A stretch of DNA of 15,339 nt, taken from positions 1 to 15,339 of the forward strand of contig CAIQGU010000057.1 of the NCBI GenBank assembly GCA_903871435.1, given 5' to 3'. Shown piece after piece: positions 1 through 7,837 of the stretch. The notes below the pieces were generated by a model. The model searched no databases, was not told the DNA's origin, and worked only from the letters and a program-made list of their open reading frames with translations. Both the position numbers and the translations under genes were made by a program. The DNA is from an uncultured Burkholderiales bacterium. Lineage in GTDB: Bacteria; Pseudomonadota; Gammaproteobacteria; Burkholderiales; Burkholderiaceae_F. Positions within the stretch are counted from its first letter, which is position 1, and every line of letters starts with the position of its first letter.

Positions 1-223
1 CGGTTAGCGCCCCCGTGCAGGAGCGCAATGATCTTCCGTATCCCGATCTCCATCTGATTTCATAGGCTCATTCCCGATTTATCACAGCCTCAATCTAACG
101 GTAGTCGCCGGTTCCTCTTCGTCCCCGAACATTGCCCACGGCTTGCCCGTGAGATCATGCCCTTGCAGTTCGTCACCGAAGGTTTCCCGGTCAGATGCTC
201 GAACGCCTTGCGCGTTTCGCTGA
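1..223. other. Left edge, no intact gene; frame-shifted coding-like remnant
   Basis: No intact gene is visible downstream of the receptor stop. On the minus strand two overlapping frames stay open across the region. One reads from about 237 to a stop at 82 and contains GDELQGHDLTGKPWAMFGDE, ending in TVRLRL. The other reads from 236 to a stop at 90 and contains ISETRKAFEHLTGK. The two stretches read as if a single protein had suffered a frameshift near position 185. It could be the lost last strands of the receptor barrel or a fragment of an unrelated gene; I do not recognise the family. A short hairpin (137-151) has no T-run, so no terminator is called. Confidence 0.4.
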
Positions 224-2335
224 TCAGAATAGACCACCTAAAACGAAGGCACCCACGCTGAAGCCACCACGATCGCTGTAGTAGGTGAGTGCCGCGTCCG
301 TCTTGACACCGGCTTGCTGGCGTCCGCCCGGCGTATGCCGGAAATCGGCGTAAAAGGCGTCTTCATAGTGCAGGCCGGCTTGTAACCGCAGGCGGCCTGC
401 CGGCAGGGGAAAGTCGTGCAATGCGCGTAACGAGGCTGACCAGTCGGGTGCGTACTGCAACTGCAAGCCGTCGTAGTTGGCGGTGCCGTCCGGAAGTTCA
501 AAACGGACATTACGCGCATGCAGATAACCAAGGCCCGCATCGATCCGATCGGCATGACCCGGCTTGTAGACGACGTCGAGCTGATTACCGGCAATGCGCA
601 CCTTCTGGGCATTGAAGGTCTGGTTGGAGTTGAGCACCGTGTTGTAGGACGAGGCAAACAGACCGCGGTAATCGTCGTAGAAGATCTCGTCGTTGACCTG
701 CAGCCGGTCATCCAGGAAACGCGCCTTCATGCCCGTGCTGTAGGCGGTCAAGCGGGCGGGGTCGATGGCGTTGCTGGACACCGCTGTACTGGCATACGAA
801 TTGAACGTCCCCGGCTGGTAAGCGGTCTGCGTGGCCACATACAACAGCATGGTCGGTGAAACGTCGTAATCGAGGCCCAGCTTGTAGTCGGCATGCCGGA
901 AGCTCCGGGCATACGAGAAGGGAGCCAGTCCCCCGGCCACGGCATAACGTCCCTGTCCGATCCGGTCGTCGAGACTGAAGCGGCCGCCCGCCACCGCATG
1001 CACGCGAGCGGCCAACGGGACCGTCACCTGTCCGAAGAGCGCCTCCCCCTCGATGCGATTGCGGTCGACAATACTTACCGGAAATCCCGTCTGTGGCGTG
1101 AAGCCCCCAAAGGTGAAGCTGCCGTTGCTGTCCAGGTGATAGGCGTAAAGGCCACCGATCCAGCTGCCCCATGCGTTGGCCGCAGCCGCCCGGAGTTCAT
1201 TGGTGAACTGCCGGTAGTTATTGGTTTCGTTGCCGGGAAACGCGCCCAGCCAGTAGTCCGGTGCACTGGCCAGGTCCAGATAGGACGGAATCCAGGTCAC
1301 GGTGACGCCGGCCGGCAGGCGCAGATCTGCCTGTCCCCCGATCATCACATTCGAATAGCTCTGCTGTTCGGCGCGCGGCGGGCCAAACGGCAAAGCGAGG
1401 CCATACGGCGCAGGAATGGCGTCGTTCCAGGCCGACGAATTGAGATAGGTATCGGGATCGAGTCGTCCGGTGAGCGGATTTACGCCCTTGACCACCAGAT
1501 TGGGCGGATGGCCGCTCTTGGAGACGAGGGACGCCCACGCGTAGATATCCAGGCTTTTGGACGGCGCAAACAGGGCCGACAATCGCGCGGCCATGTCGTG
1601 TTGGGCATCGGCGCCCGAAGTCTGGTAGCCCGAATGCTCCTGGTAATCGACGGCAAGGCGGACGGCCGCTGCCGGCGCCAGGGGCAGGTTCTGCACGACG
1701 CTGGCATGAATCAGTCCGTAATTGCCGGCTTCAAACAATGCCGCGGTTTCGTATTCCATTACGGGGCGGCGGTAGTTGACGTTGACGGCACCGCCCAGCG
1801 TGCTGCGTCCATAGAGCGTGCCTTGCGGTCCGGGCAATACTTCCAGACTGTCGATGTCGTAGAGCGGCACGCTGGTGGCTTCCCGCGGAACGGTGACGCC
1901 ATTGATATTGAAGCTGGTCGGCGACTCGATCTGCGGAAAATCCAGCGTGCTGCCCACGCCGCGAATATAGATTTCGGTAGCCAGGTTCTGCTGCTGGAAA
2001 CGCACCGATGGCAGCAGATCCTGCACCGCGCGGATATCGGTTGCGCCAGCCGCCGCGAGCGCTTCTCCGCTGAAGACCGTTATGGCCGCCGGCGTGGCTT
2101 GCTCGGACTGTATCTGGCGGTTGGCCGTGACGATGACCACCGGCAGGGTGGAATCAGCCGGGAGCGGGTTGGCGTTTGAACTGTCTGCGCCATCACGCAC
2201 GCCTGGCGTATCGACGAGCGACCGGGAAGATGGATCAGCGGCCGCGGGCAGCGCGACAACCGTCAAACCGATGGCGCATGCCAGAACCACCACGCCACCC
2301 GCAGGGGGCGGCAAGTCGCGCAGACGCAGCGTCAT
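224..2335 (-). CDS. TonB-dependent outer-membrane receptor, C-terminus probably truncated
   Basis: This is a TonB-dependent receptor of 703 residues, an energised outer-membrane importer for scarce ligands such as metal chelates. A signal peptide covers about residues 1-34, with a hydrophobic core VVVLACAIGLTVVALPAAA. A possible TonB box (LPVVIVTA) precedes a plug domain with the family signatures IYIRGVG and LEVLPGPQGTLYGRSTLGGAVNV. The rest is an alternating beta-barrel sequence. The start ATG overlaps the large-subunit stop as ATGA, so the gene is last in the hydrogenase operon and translationally coupled to it. This suggests, but does not prove, uptake of nickel or another metal for the enzyme. 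The protein ends abruptly at AFVLGGLF, just where related receptors usually have a conserved Asn-containing turn followed by some 40-60 more residues. The final strands are therefore missing or frame-shifted. Receptor class is certain; ligand and functionality are not. Confidence 0.9.
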   Translation of the reverse strand: MTLRLRDLPPPAGGVVVLACAIGLTVVALPAAADPSSRSLVDTPGVRDGADSSNANPLPADSTLPVVIVTANRQIQSEQATPAAITVFSGEALAAAGATDIRAVQDLLPSVRFQQQNLATEIYIRGVGSTLDFPQIESPTSFNINGVTVPREATSVPLYDIDSLEVLPGPQGTLYGRSTLGGAVNVNYRRPVMEYETAALFEAGNYGLIHASVVQNLPLAPAAAVRLAVDYQEHSGYQTSGADAQHDMAARLSALFAPSKSLDIYAWASLVSKSGHPPNLVVKGVNPLTGRLDPDTYLNSSAWNDAIPAPYGLALPFGPPRAEQQSYSNVMIGGQADLRLPAGVTVTWIPSYLDLASAPDYWLGAFPGNETNNYRQFTNELRAAAANAWGSWIGGLYAYHLDSNGSFTFGGFTPQTGFPVSIVDRNRIEGEALFGQVTVPLAARVHAVAGGRFSLDDRIGQGRYAVAGGLAPFSYARSFRHADYKLGLDYDVSPTMLLYVATQTAYQPGTFNSYASTAVSSNAIDPARLTAYSTGMKARFLDDRLQVNDEIFYDDYRGLFASSYNTVLNSNQTFNAQKVRIAGNQLDVVYKPGHADRIDAGLGYLHARNVRFELPDGTANYDGLQLQYAPDWSASLRALHDFPLPAGRLRLQAGLHYEDAFYADFRHTPGGRQQAGVKTDAALTYYSDRGGFSVGAFVLGGLF

Positions 2336-4146
2336 TGAACGCGCACGCGGATGAGTTCTTCGCCATCGGGGTCGATCACATGGACGGCGCAGGCAAGGCA
2401 GGGATCGAAGCTGTGGATCGTGCGCAGTATTTCGAGCGGCTGCTTGGGATCATGCAGCGTGTGGCCTTTGAGTGCGGCCTCGTACGGGCCCGAGACGCCC
2501 GCTGCATCACGGGGACCGGCATTCCAGGTAGTCGGCACTACTGCCTGGTAATTTTCGATGCGCTCGTCCTGGATGATGATCCAATGCGCCAGCGAACCGC
2601 GTGGCGCCTCCACGAAACCCACGCCTTGCGACCTTGACGGCCAGGTCGAGGGTTCCCAGCGTGTCTCGTTGAAGGTACGCATATCGCCGCCGGCAATATT
2701 GGCCATGAGCGTGTCGTACCAGCCGCGCAAGGCGCCGGCCATAATGCGGCATTCCAGCGCACGGGCGGCGGTACGGCCCATGGTTGAATACAGCGCCGAA
2801 AGCGGCAGCTGCAACTGGGCCAACGAGCGGTCAACCAGATCCACGGCCTCGGCGTTGCGCGCTGCATACATCATAAGCACGCGCGCCAGCGGCCCGGTCT
2901 CCATGGCGTGGCCCTGCCAACGCGGCGACTTGATCCACGAATAGCTCGCCGCGGTGTCCAGGTGGTCATAGGGCGGCTGGGGACCCGAGTAATTGAGCCG
3001 GGTCTCTCCCTGCCAGGGATGCAGCCCGAGGTCCTTGCCGCCGGCGTAGTCATACCAGGAGTGCGCGACAAATTCCTGGATGTCCCGCTCGGCCTTCAGA
3101 TCCACCTCGTGAATGTGCGAGAGGTCGCGTCCCAGGATGGCGCCGCGTGGCACCAGGAACGTGGCCGGGTCCTGGCTACCCTGCGCGGGAAAGTCCCCAT
3201 AGGTCAGGAAATTTCCCGTGCCCTCGCCGTAGCCCGGTTTGAACCAATCCTTGTAGAAGGACGCGATGGCCAGCGTATCGGGTACGTAGACTTCCTCAAC
3301 GAAGCTGCGCATCTGGGCAATGACCTGCGCCACTTTCTGCAGTCCCACCACATTCACCGCCGTGGAACCGGTGCCGTCCCCGGAATGCACGCTGATGGCC
3401 GATGGCATTCCGCCCACGATGACGTTGGGATGAGGATTCTTGCCGCCGAAAATGGTCTGCAACTGGACGATTTCGCGTTGCCAAACCAGCGCATCCAGGT
3501 AATGCGCCACCGCCATCAGATTGGCCTCCGGCGGCAGGCGATAGCCGGGGTGGCCCCAATAAGCATTGGCAAAAATGCCCAGTTGGCCCGATTCCACGAG
3601 CGTGCGAATGCGCGTCTGCGCATCAAGAAAGTACCCGGGCGAAGACCGCGCATAGGGGGAAATGGACTGCGCGAGCGCCGAAGTGGCCTTGGGATCGGCC
3701 TTGAGAGCGGATACCACGTCAACCCAGTCAAGCGCATGCAGGTGGTAGAAATGCATGACGTGGTCGTGGATGAACTGCGTGCCCAGCATCAGGTTGCGGA
3801 TGAGCTGGGCGTTGGCGGGAATGGGATAGTGCAAGGCGTCTTCCACGGCGCGTACCGACGCGAGGCCATGCACCAGGGTGCAGACGCCGCAGATGCGCTG
3901 CGCGAAGGCCCATGCATCGCGCGGATCGCGATTGCGCAGGATGATCTCGATGCCACGCACCATCGTGCCGGAACTCGATGCTTGCGTGATCGTCGAACCA
4001 TCGAACTGCGCCTCGATCCGCAGATGGCCTTCGATGCGGGTGACGGGATCGACGACGATGGTCTGTGCACCGCCAGGCAGTTGCGCTGGCGCGGGAGATC
4101 CCGGCGGGGGCGCGGCAGCGGCCGGCAGCGCGTGGTCGGTGCTCAC
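2332..4146 (-). CDS. hynL: [NiFe] hydrogenase large subunit, Isp-type (group 1e)
   Basis: This is the catalytic large subunit, carrying the Ni-Fe(CN)2CO site that splits or forms H2. It has 604 residues, a usual length. The N-terminal nickel ligands are in RICGVC (C86 and C89) and the C-terminal ligands in DPCLACAVH (C583 and C586). The family signature VDPVTRIEGHLRIE lies near residue 32. Fifteen residues (VIDPDGEELIRVRVQ) follow His589 and are the peptide removed by the maturation endopeptidase after nickel insertion. The start chosen is GTG at 4146, whose GTGA overlaps the isp2 stop. An in-frame ATG at 4215 would bury 70 bases in isp2 and add a non-conserved stretch. The subunit should be carried through Tat bound to HynS. 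Its separation from hynS by isp1 and isp2 assigns it to the HynSL/HydSL type of Thiocapsa and Allochromatium. Confidence 0.96.
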   Translation of the reverse strand: MSTDHALPAAAAPPPGSPAPAQLPGGAQTIVVDPVTRIEGHLRIEAQFDGSTITQASSSGTMVRGIEIILRNRDPRDAWAFAQRICGVCTLVHGLASVRAVEDALHYPIPANAQLIRNLMLGTQFIHDHVMHFYHLHALDWVDVVSALKADPKATSALAQSISPYARSSPGYFLDAQTRIRTLVESGQLGIFANAYWGHPGYRLPPEANLMAVAHYLDALVWQREIVQLQTIFGGKNPHPNVIVGGMPSAISVHSGDGTGSTAVNVVGLQKVAQVIAQMRSFVEEVYVPDTLAIASFYKDWFKPGYGEGTGNFLTYGDFPAQGSQDPATFLVPRGAILGRDLSHIHEVDLKAERDIQEFVAHSWYDYAGGKDLGLHPWQGETRLNYSGPQPPYDHLDTAASYSWIKSPRWQGHAMETGPLARVLMMYAARNAEAVDLVDRSLAQLQLPLSALYSTMGRTAARALECRIMAGALRGWYDTLMANIAGGDMRTFNETRWEPSTWPSRSQGVGFVEAPRGSLAHWIIIQDERIENYQAVVPTTWNAGPRDAAGVSGPYEAALKGHTLHDPKQPLEILRTIHSFDPCLACAVHVIDPDGEELIRVRVQ

Positions 4147-5486
4147 GGCCGAGCAGCCACGGTTACCAGGTTGGCAGCAACCAGCTCCAACAGACTGTCC
4201 GGCGACTTTTGCCAATCAAAATGGGTCTTCGCATCGTCGAAGGTACGACGGCAGTCGGAACAACTGGTGAGGAAGGTCCGGGCGCCGGTAGCGTCAATTT
4301 CTCGCAGTTTGATCTCCATGGTCCGGTAGCGCAGTGGCGTCGCCTGCGGAATATCGATGACGCCGCCTCCGCCACCGCAGCAAAAAGTGAAATCGCCGTG
4401 GTTGCTCAATTCGTTCAGTTGCACGCCCAATGCCTTGAGGATTTCCCGGGGCGCGTGACGCACGCCGCCCTTGCGAACCAGCTGGCAAGGGTCGTGAAAC
4501 GTCACGGCGCCGGTCTCACCCGCAGCACTGCTCAGCCGCAAGGTTCCGTCGCGCAGCGCATCGGCCAGGAATTCCGTCACATGGAGCACCTTGAACGGCA
4601 GCTTTTTGCCGTAGAGATCCGCGGCTTCCCAGCGCAATGCGGTGTAGGCGTGTCCGCATTCGGGCACGAGCAGCGTGCCGGCCCCGCAGGCGATGGCCTC
4701 GTCGATGAGGCGCCGGCTGATGGCCTTTTGCAATTCCTTGCCACCGGCGAAATAGCCATAGTTCTCGGCGAGCAGGGCGTCGCTGCGGAAGGTGCAGGAC
4801 ACCCCCAGGTGCGCCATCACCCGCGCCAGCGCCGCTACGGCAGCAGGGTATTGCTCGATATCCGTGCGCGGCACGCAGAGCATCACGTCAACCTGGGCGA
4901 GGTCCAGCGGAATCGCTACGCCGAACTTGCGACCGATCGCCAGCAACTGGTCGCGATACGGTTCGCTGCTGGGCTCAGGCTGGCCGGTCATGGCCTGATG
5001 CACAGCCTTTTCATAGAGTTCCGGGGGTGCCAGCCCGGCGTCGAACATGGCGTGCCGTGCCTGCTCTATCAGTGCAGCAATATCAATGCCCATGGGGCAG
5101 ATCAGGCTGCAGCGCCCGCACAGATTGCAACTGTCAAACAGCAGGTGCTGCCACTCCTGCAGCTCCACTGCAGTGACGGCTCGCTTGAGGCCGAGCGCGC
5201 GTATCACGGGCGCGAAGGCGCTCGATTCGCGCTTGTAGGCCTGCTTGAAGGGCTCGATTTTCCAGATCGGGGTGTAGCGTGGATCTTCCGTCGCGATGTA
5301 GTAATGACAGCTTTCGGCGCAGATGCCGCAATGGATGCACGATTCCATGCGAAAGGCGCTCAGCGCACCGATTTCAGCGGCAAAGCCGCGCATCGCGCCG
5401 GCCACCCGCTCCGCCGGTGCCGCGTCGGGAGAGGCCGCAACGGTTCGTTGCGCGACAACCGGGATCAGCGCCAGCGCGGTACTCAT
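4143..5486 (-). CDS. isp2: Isp2, heterodisulfide reductase-like iron-sulfur electron carrier
   Basis: Isp2 is a cytoplasmic iron-sulfur protein of 447 residues resembling HdrD, or an HdrC-HdrB fusion, and GlpC. Two ferredoxin-type 4Fe-4S motifs stand at C50-C53-C56-C60 and C120-C123-C126-C130, each followed in family fashion by Pro or an aromatic residue. The C-terminal half has one complete CCG motif: C334 in HDPC, C369-C370 before a five-glycine run, then C409 and C412. A first CCG-like half (about 231-277) has only scattered cysteines and YGYFAGG where CCG would be expected, so it looks degenerate. The start is the ATG that forms ATGA with the isp1 stop; a longer frame reaching 5579 lies inside isp1. 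With Isp1 it is thought to link HynSL to the quinone pool or to thiol/disulfide chemistry. The real electron partner cannot be read from sequence. Confidence 0.92.
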   Translation of the reverse strand: MSTALALIPVVAQRTVAASPDAAPAERVAGAMRGFAAEIGALSAFRMESCIHCGICAESCHYYIATEDPRYTPIWKIEPFKQAYKRESSAFAPVIRALGLKRAVTAVELQEWQHLLFDSCNLCGRCSLICPMGIDIAALIEQARHAMFDAGLAPPELYEKAVHQAMTGQPEPSSEPYRDQLLAIGRKFGVAIPLDLAQVDVMLCVPRTDIEQYPAAVAALARVMAHLGVSCTFRSDALLAENYGYFAGGKELQKAISRRLIDEAIACGAGTLLVPECGHAYTALRWEAADLYGKKLPFKVLHVTEFLADALRDGTLRLSSAAGETGAVTFHDPCQLVRKGGVRHAPREILKALGVQLNELSNHGDFTFCCGGGGGVIDIPQATPLRYRTMEIKLREIDATGARTFLTSCSDCRRTFDDAKTHFDWQKSPDSLLELVAANLVTVAARP

Positions 5487-6142
5487 GAGGCCGCGCCCTT
5501 GCGTGCCAGCAGCCCGCCGTTGAGCGCTCGGGAGGGAAAAATATAGAAGGCATGCATCAGCTTGCCAAAGGGAAACCACACCAGCAGCACATCGACGCTG
5601 AGGATATGCACGGCCAGCAACGTTTCATAGCGCGCGCCAATATGCGCGGTGGCAGCAATGCCGGTGGCCATGACCAGCATGTTGATGAACCAGCTGAAGT
5701 AGTCGTCGAAGTTCGACAACATGCGGATGACGGGGTTCGTGACCCGCCGGAACAGCACGGCCAGAAACAGCCCCACCGTGAGCACCGATATGACGGTGAC
5801 GATGCTGCTGGGAAGACCCGGCCAGGTAAAGCCCACCAGGCCGCCCAGGAAGGCGATATGCGGCGTGAACAGCAGGACAACGACGAACAGCCCCAGGTGA
5901 TAGCTGTACCCCAGGGCTTCTCCTGGACCGGTGCGGCCGATGAATTCCCGGTGCGGATAGGAACGTGTGGCCGTGGCAACGGCACCCCCGACTACGGAGC
6001 GCGCCAGGCCTTCACGTGGCCGGTTCCAGTCGCGCCGTATCCGCAGCAGGGCAAAAGCGGCTATGCGCCAGATGACGCCGGCACAAAATATGCCAAATGC
6101 CCCCCAGAAGCCCGGCCCGCGTGCAAAGTACAACAGGTCCAT
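5483..6142 (-). CDS. isp1: Isp1, NarI-like cytochrome b membrane subunit
   Basis: Isp1 is an integral membrane cytochrome b of 219 residues, related to the gamma subunit of respiratory nitrate reductase (NarI) and to DsrM. About five membrane helices are visible, near residues 11-34, 78-100, 111-131, 149-168 and 173-200. Likely haem ligands are His82 and His95 in the second helix and His179 and His197 in the fifth. The 18-residue gap of the latter pair equals that of NarI His187 and His205, which supports a bis-haem protein. It probably passes electrons between periplasmic HynSL and cytoplasmic Isp2 or quinone. The ATG lies 5 bases after the hynS stop, behind a strong GGAGGG site inside the end of hynS. 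The stop overlaps the isp2 start. Classification rests on helices, histidines and gene position together. Confidence 0.93.
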   Translation of the reverse strand: MDLLYFARGPGFWGAFGIFCAGVIWRIAAFALLRIRRDWNRPREGLARSVVGGAVATATRSYPHREFIGRTGPGEALGYSYHLGLFVVVLLFTPHIAFLGGLVGFTWPGLPSSIVTVISVLTVGLFLAVLFRRVTNPVIRMLSNFDDYFSWFINMLVMATGIAATAHIGARYETLLAVHILSVDVLLVWFPFGKLMHAFYIFPSRALNGGLLARKGAAS

Positions 6143-6147
6143 ACGCT

Positions 6148-7338
6148 CTACCCTCCCTTGTCACCGTTGCTGCTGCCGCTGTTGCTACCGCTGTTGCCGC
6201 CGCTGTTACCACCGCTGTTACCGACGCCGTTGCCGCCATCCCCTTGCACGCTGCTTGCACTGCGGCGCTGCCAGGCGCGCCCCAGGCCTGCCGACGCCAC
6301 ACCCAGCACGGCGCCAACAGCCATCGCGCCAGCACCTACCTCGGCCACCGATTTCAGACTCGCCTCGCCTGCGCGGCCCCACACAGCGCCCGACTGCGGC
6401 GTGTAGAAGCTGCCTTTGTCCCAAAATCCCGCTTCCGAGCAGCCTATGCAGCCGTGGCCCGACTCGATCGGGAAGCTCGTGCCGCCATTCCACTTGACGG
6501 TTGCGCAGGCGTTGTAGGTCGTGGGCCCCTTGCAGCCCAGCTCGAACAGGCACCAGCCGTTGCGGGCGCCTTCGTCATCGAAGGTCTTGGCAAATTTGCC
6601 CTGGTCATAGAACGGTCGCCGGTAGCAGCGGTCGTGAATGGTGTTGCCGTAGAAGACCTTCGGGCGCAGTTGTTCATCCAGGTCGGGGACCTTCCCGGTG
6701 GAGACGAACTGCAGCAGGGTTCCCGTGATCACCTCGGGTACGGGTGGGCAACCCGGCACATTGATGATGGGCCGGTCACCGACAATGGCCGATACCGGCC
6801 ACGCCTCGGTGGGATTGGGATGGGCAAAGGGGATACCGCCATACGCCGAACAGGTACCAACACAGATGATGGCCGATGCACCGCGGGCCGCCTCGCGCAG
6901 CGTATCGACCGCGCTGCGGCCGCCGATGGCGCAATAGGCGCCACCGGCTCCTGTCGGTATGGAACCATCGATCACCAGGACATATTTGCCGAAGTTATCC
7001 TTCATCGCCTTGGCCATGGCCGCCTCAGCCTGCGTACCCGCGGCGGCCATGAGGGTGTCGTCGTAATCGAGCGAGATGACGTTGAAGATCAACTGCTCGA
7101 TGGTTGGCGCAAACGAACGGGTGAAAGACTCCAGGCATCCGGTGCATTCCTGGAACGACAGGTAAATCACGCAGGGACGCGGCGCGCTATGCAGTTGCTC
7201 GGCCATGGCCACACCCATCCAGGGGGGCAGCGCCATCGCCGATGCGGTGGCCGTGCAGAATTTGATAAAGCCGCGCCGCGTAATGCCGTGGCGGCGCAAC
7301 ATCTCGCCGACCGCCAGGTTTTCAGCGGTGGAGTTCAT
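6148..7338 (-). CDS. hynS: [NiFe] hydrogenase small subunit with Tat signal and C-terminal anchor
   Basis: This is the electron-transfer small subunit of 396 residues. The Tat motif TRRGFIKF (residues 20-27) and the hydrophobic stretch after it export the folded HynSL pair. Proximal cluster cysteines are C65 and C68 in ECTGCLES, with partners in GTCSAYGG and PGCPP. The distal and medial cluster ligands are in IHDRC, WCLFELGC, NAC and GHGCIGCSE. The proximal motif has four cysteines, not the six of oxygen-tolerant enzymes. A helix near residues 330-353 anchors the C-terminus, which should end in the cytoplasm. It is followed by a tail of about 31 residues rich in Gly, Asn and Ser with GGNS repeats, which is unusual. 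The start is the ATG at 7338, overlapping the hupH end by 17 bases. A longer frame to 7404 adds only residues from the hupH region. The ribosome binding site is weak, suggesting coupling. Confidence 0.95.
   Translation of the reverse strand: MNSTAENLAVGEMLRRHGITRRGFIKFCTATASAMALPPWMGVAMAEQLHSAPRPCVIYLSFQECTGCLESFTRSFAPTIEQLIFNVISLDYDDTLMAAAGTQAEAAMAKAMKDNFGKYVLVIDGSIPTGAGGAYCAIGGRSAVDTLREAARGASAIICVGTCSAYGGIPFAHPNPTEAWPVSAIVGDRPIINVPGCPPVPEVITGTLLQFVSTGKVPDLDEQLRPKVFYGNTIHDRCYRRPFYDQGKFAKTFDDEGARNGWCLFELGCKGPTTYNACATVKWNGGTSFPIESGHGCIGCSEAGFWDKGSFYTPQSGAVWGRAGEASLKSVAEVGAGAMAVGAVLGVASAGLGRAWQRRSASSVQGDGGNGVGNSGGNSGGNSGSNSGSSNGDKGG
6151..6156 (-). promoter_or_regulatory. Ribosome binding site of isp1
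   Basis: The minus strand reads GGAGGG 8 bases before the isp1 ATG at 6142. It lies within the last codons of hynS and fixes the isp1 start. It is one of the best ribosome binding sites in the operon. Confidence 0.75.
6176..6223 (-). repeat. Four 12-base tandem repeats encoding the HynS tail
   Basis: Four adjacent near-identical 12-base units (plus-strand consensus CCGCTGTTRCYR) lie in the last codons of hynS. Each encodes a four-residue GGNS-like block. Because the unit is a multiple of three, gain or loss of copies changes tail length without breaking the frame. Confidence 0.85.
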
Positions 7339-7837
7339 GAACACGGTGATCGGGCAGGAGGTCTGACATTGCAGCCATGCGGGCTTGCAGCACGCTGGAT
7401 GCAAGCGCTATTTCATCCGGCGCGCTGCACAAGATTTCCGGAACTGCGGCCACTTCCAGCAGTTCGGCGATGAGCTCGCCATCGCGGTCGCGGTGCTCGA
7501 CCCACCAGATACCCGCTACGCCCGTCTCCGAAAACCGCGATATGCCGTCGGCATGGAAGCTCGCCTGAACCTCGCCGCCGCCCAGCACTTCGCGCAATTG
7601 GCTACGGTCGAGATCGCTCATCGGCAGGCTGCGCAGATCGATCACGCCAGCGACACGACGCCGCACCAGGGCATTGAGCAGGCCTTCGAGCTCCGTGACG
7701 ATGGCGTACACACCACGGCCTAGTCCTGCGGACTGCGTGCCCGGTGTCTTGCATGCCGACGCGGTGGCCGCGCTGCCCGTCAAGCCGGGCAACTGCTCGA
7801 CTGGGGCGCGACGGACTGGAATTTCCCATAACCGCAT
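7322..7837 (-). CDS. hupH: HupH/HyaF-type hydrogenase accessory protein, short form
   Basis: This is a protein of 171 residues related to the C-terminal domain of HupH/HyaF, an accessory factor of uptake hydrogenases thought to help mature the small subunit. The recognisable part runs from about residue 60 to 130: DLRSLPMSDLDRSQLREVLG, then GGGEVQA, then SETGVAGIWWVEHRD. HyaF is near 285 residues and holds two such regions; only one is present here, after a poorly conserved N-terminus of about 40 residues. The ATG at 7837 overlaps the protease stop by one base (TGATG) and has GGAG nine bases upstream. An open extension to 7981 lies inside the protease gene and is rejected. The 3' end overlaps hynS by 17 bases. 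The family call rests on the DLRSLP, GGGEVQA and GIWWV pattern; molecular function is inferred from the family. Confidence 0.8.
   Translation of the reverse strand: MRLWEIPVRRAPVEQLPGLTGSAATASACKTPGTQSAGLGRGVYAIVTELEGLLNALVRRRVAGVIDLRSLPMSDLDRSQLREVLGGGEVQASFHADGISRFSETGVAGIWWVEHRDRDGELIAELLEVAAVPEILCSAPDEIALASSVLQARMAAMSDLLPDHRVHELHR

Noticed and set aside
137..151. Hairpin CACGG-loop-CCGTG downstream of the receptor
   Set aside because: The stem is only five base pairs and no T-run follows on either strand, so it is not called a terminator.
893..7473. Long plus-strand open frames opposite the hydrogenase operon (893-2179, 2908-4329, 4065-5546, 6097-7473)
   Set aside because: They are antisense to genes with clear family motifs, have compositions typical of reverse frames in high-G+C DNA, and show no recognisable domains.
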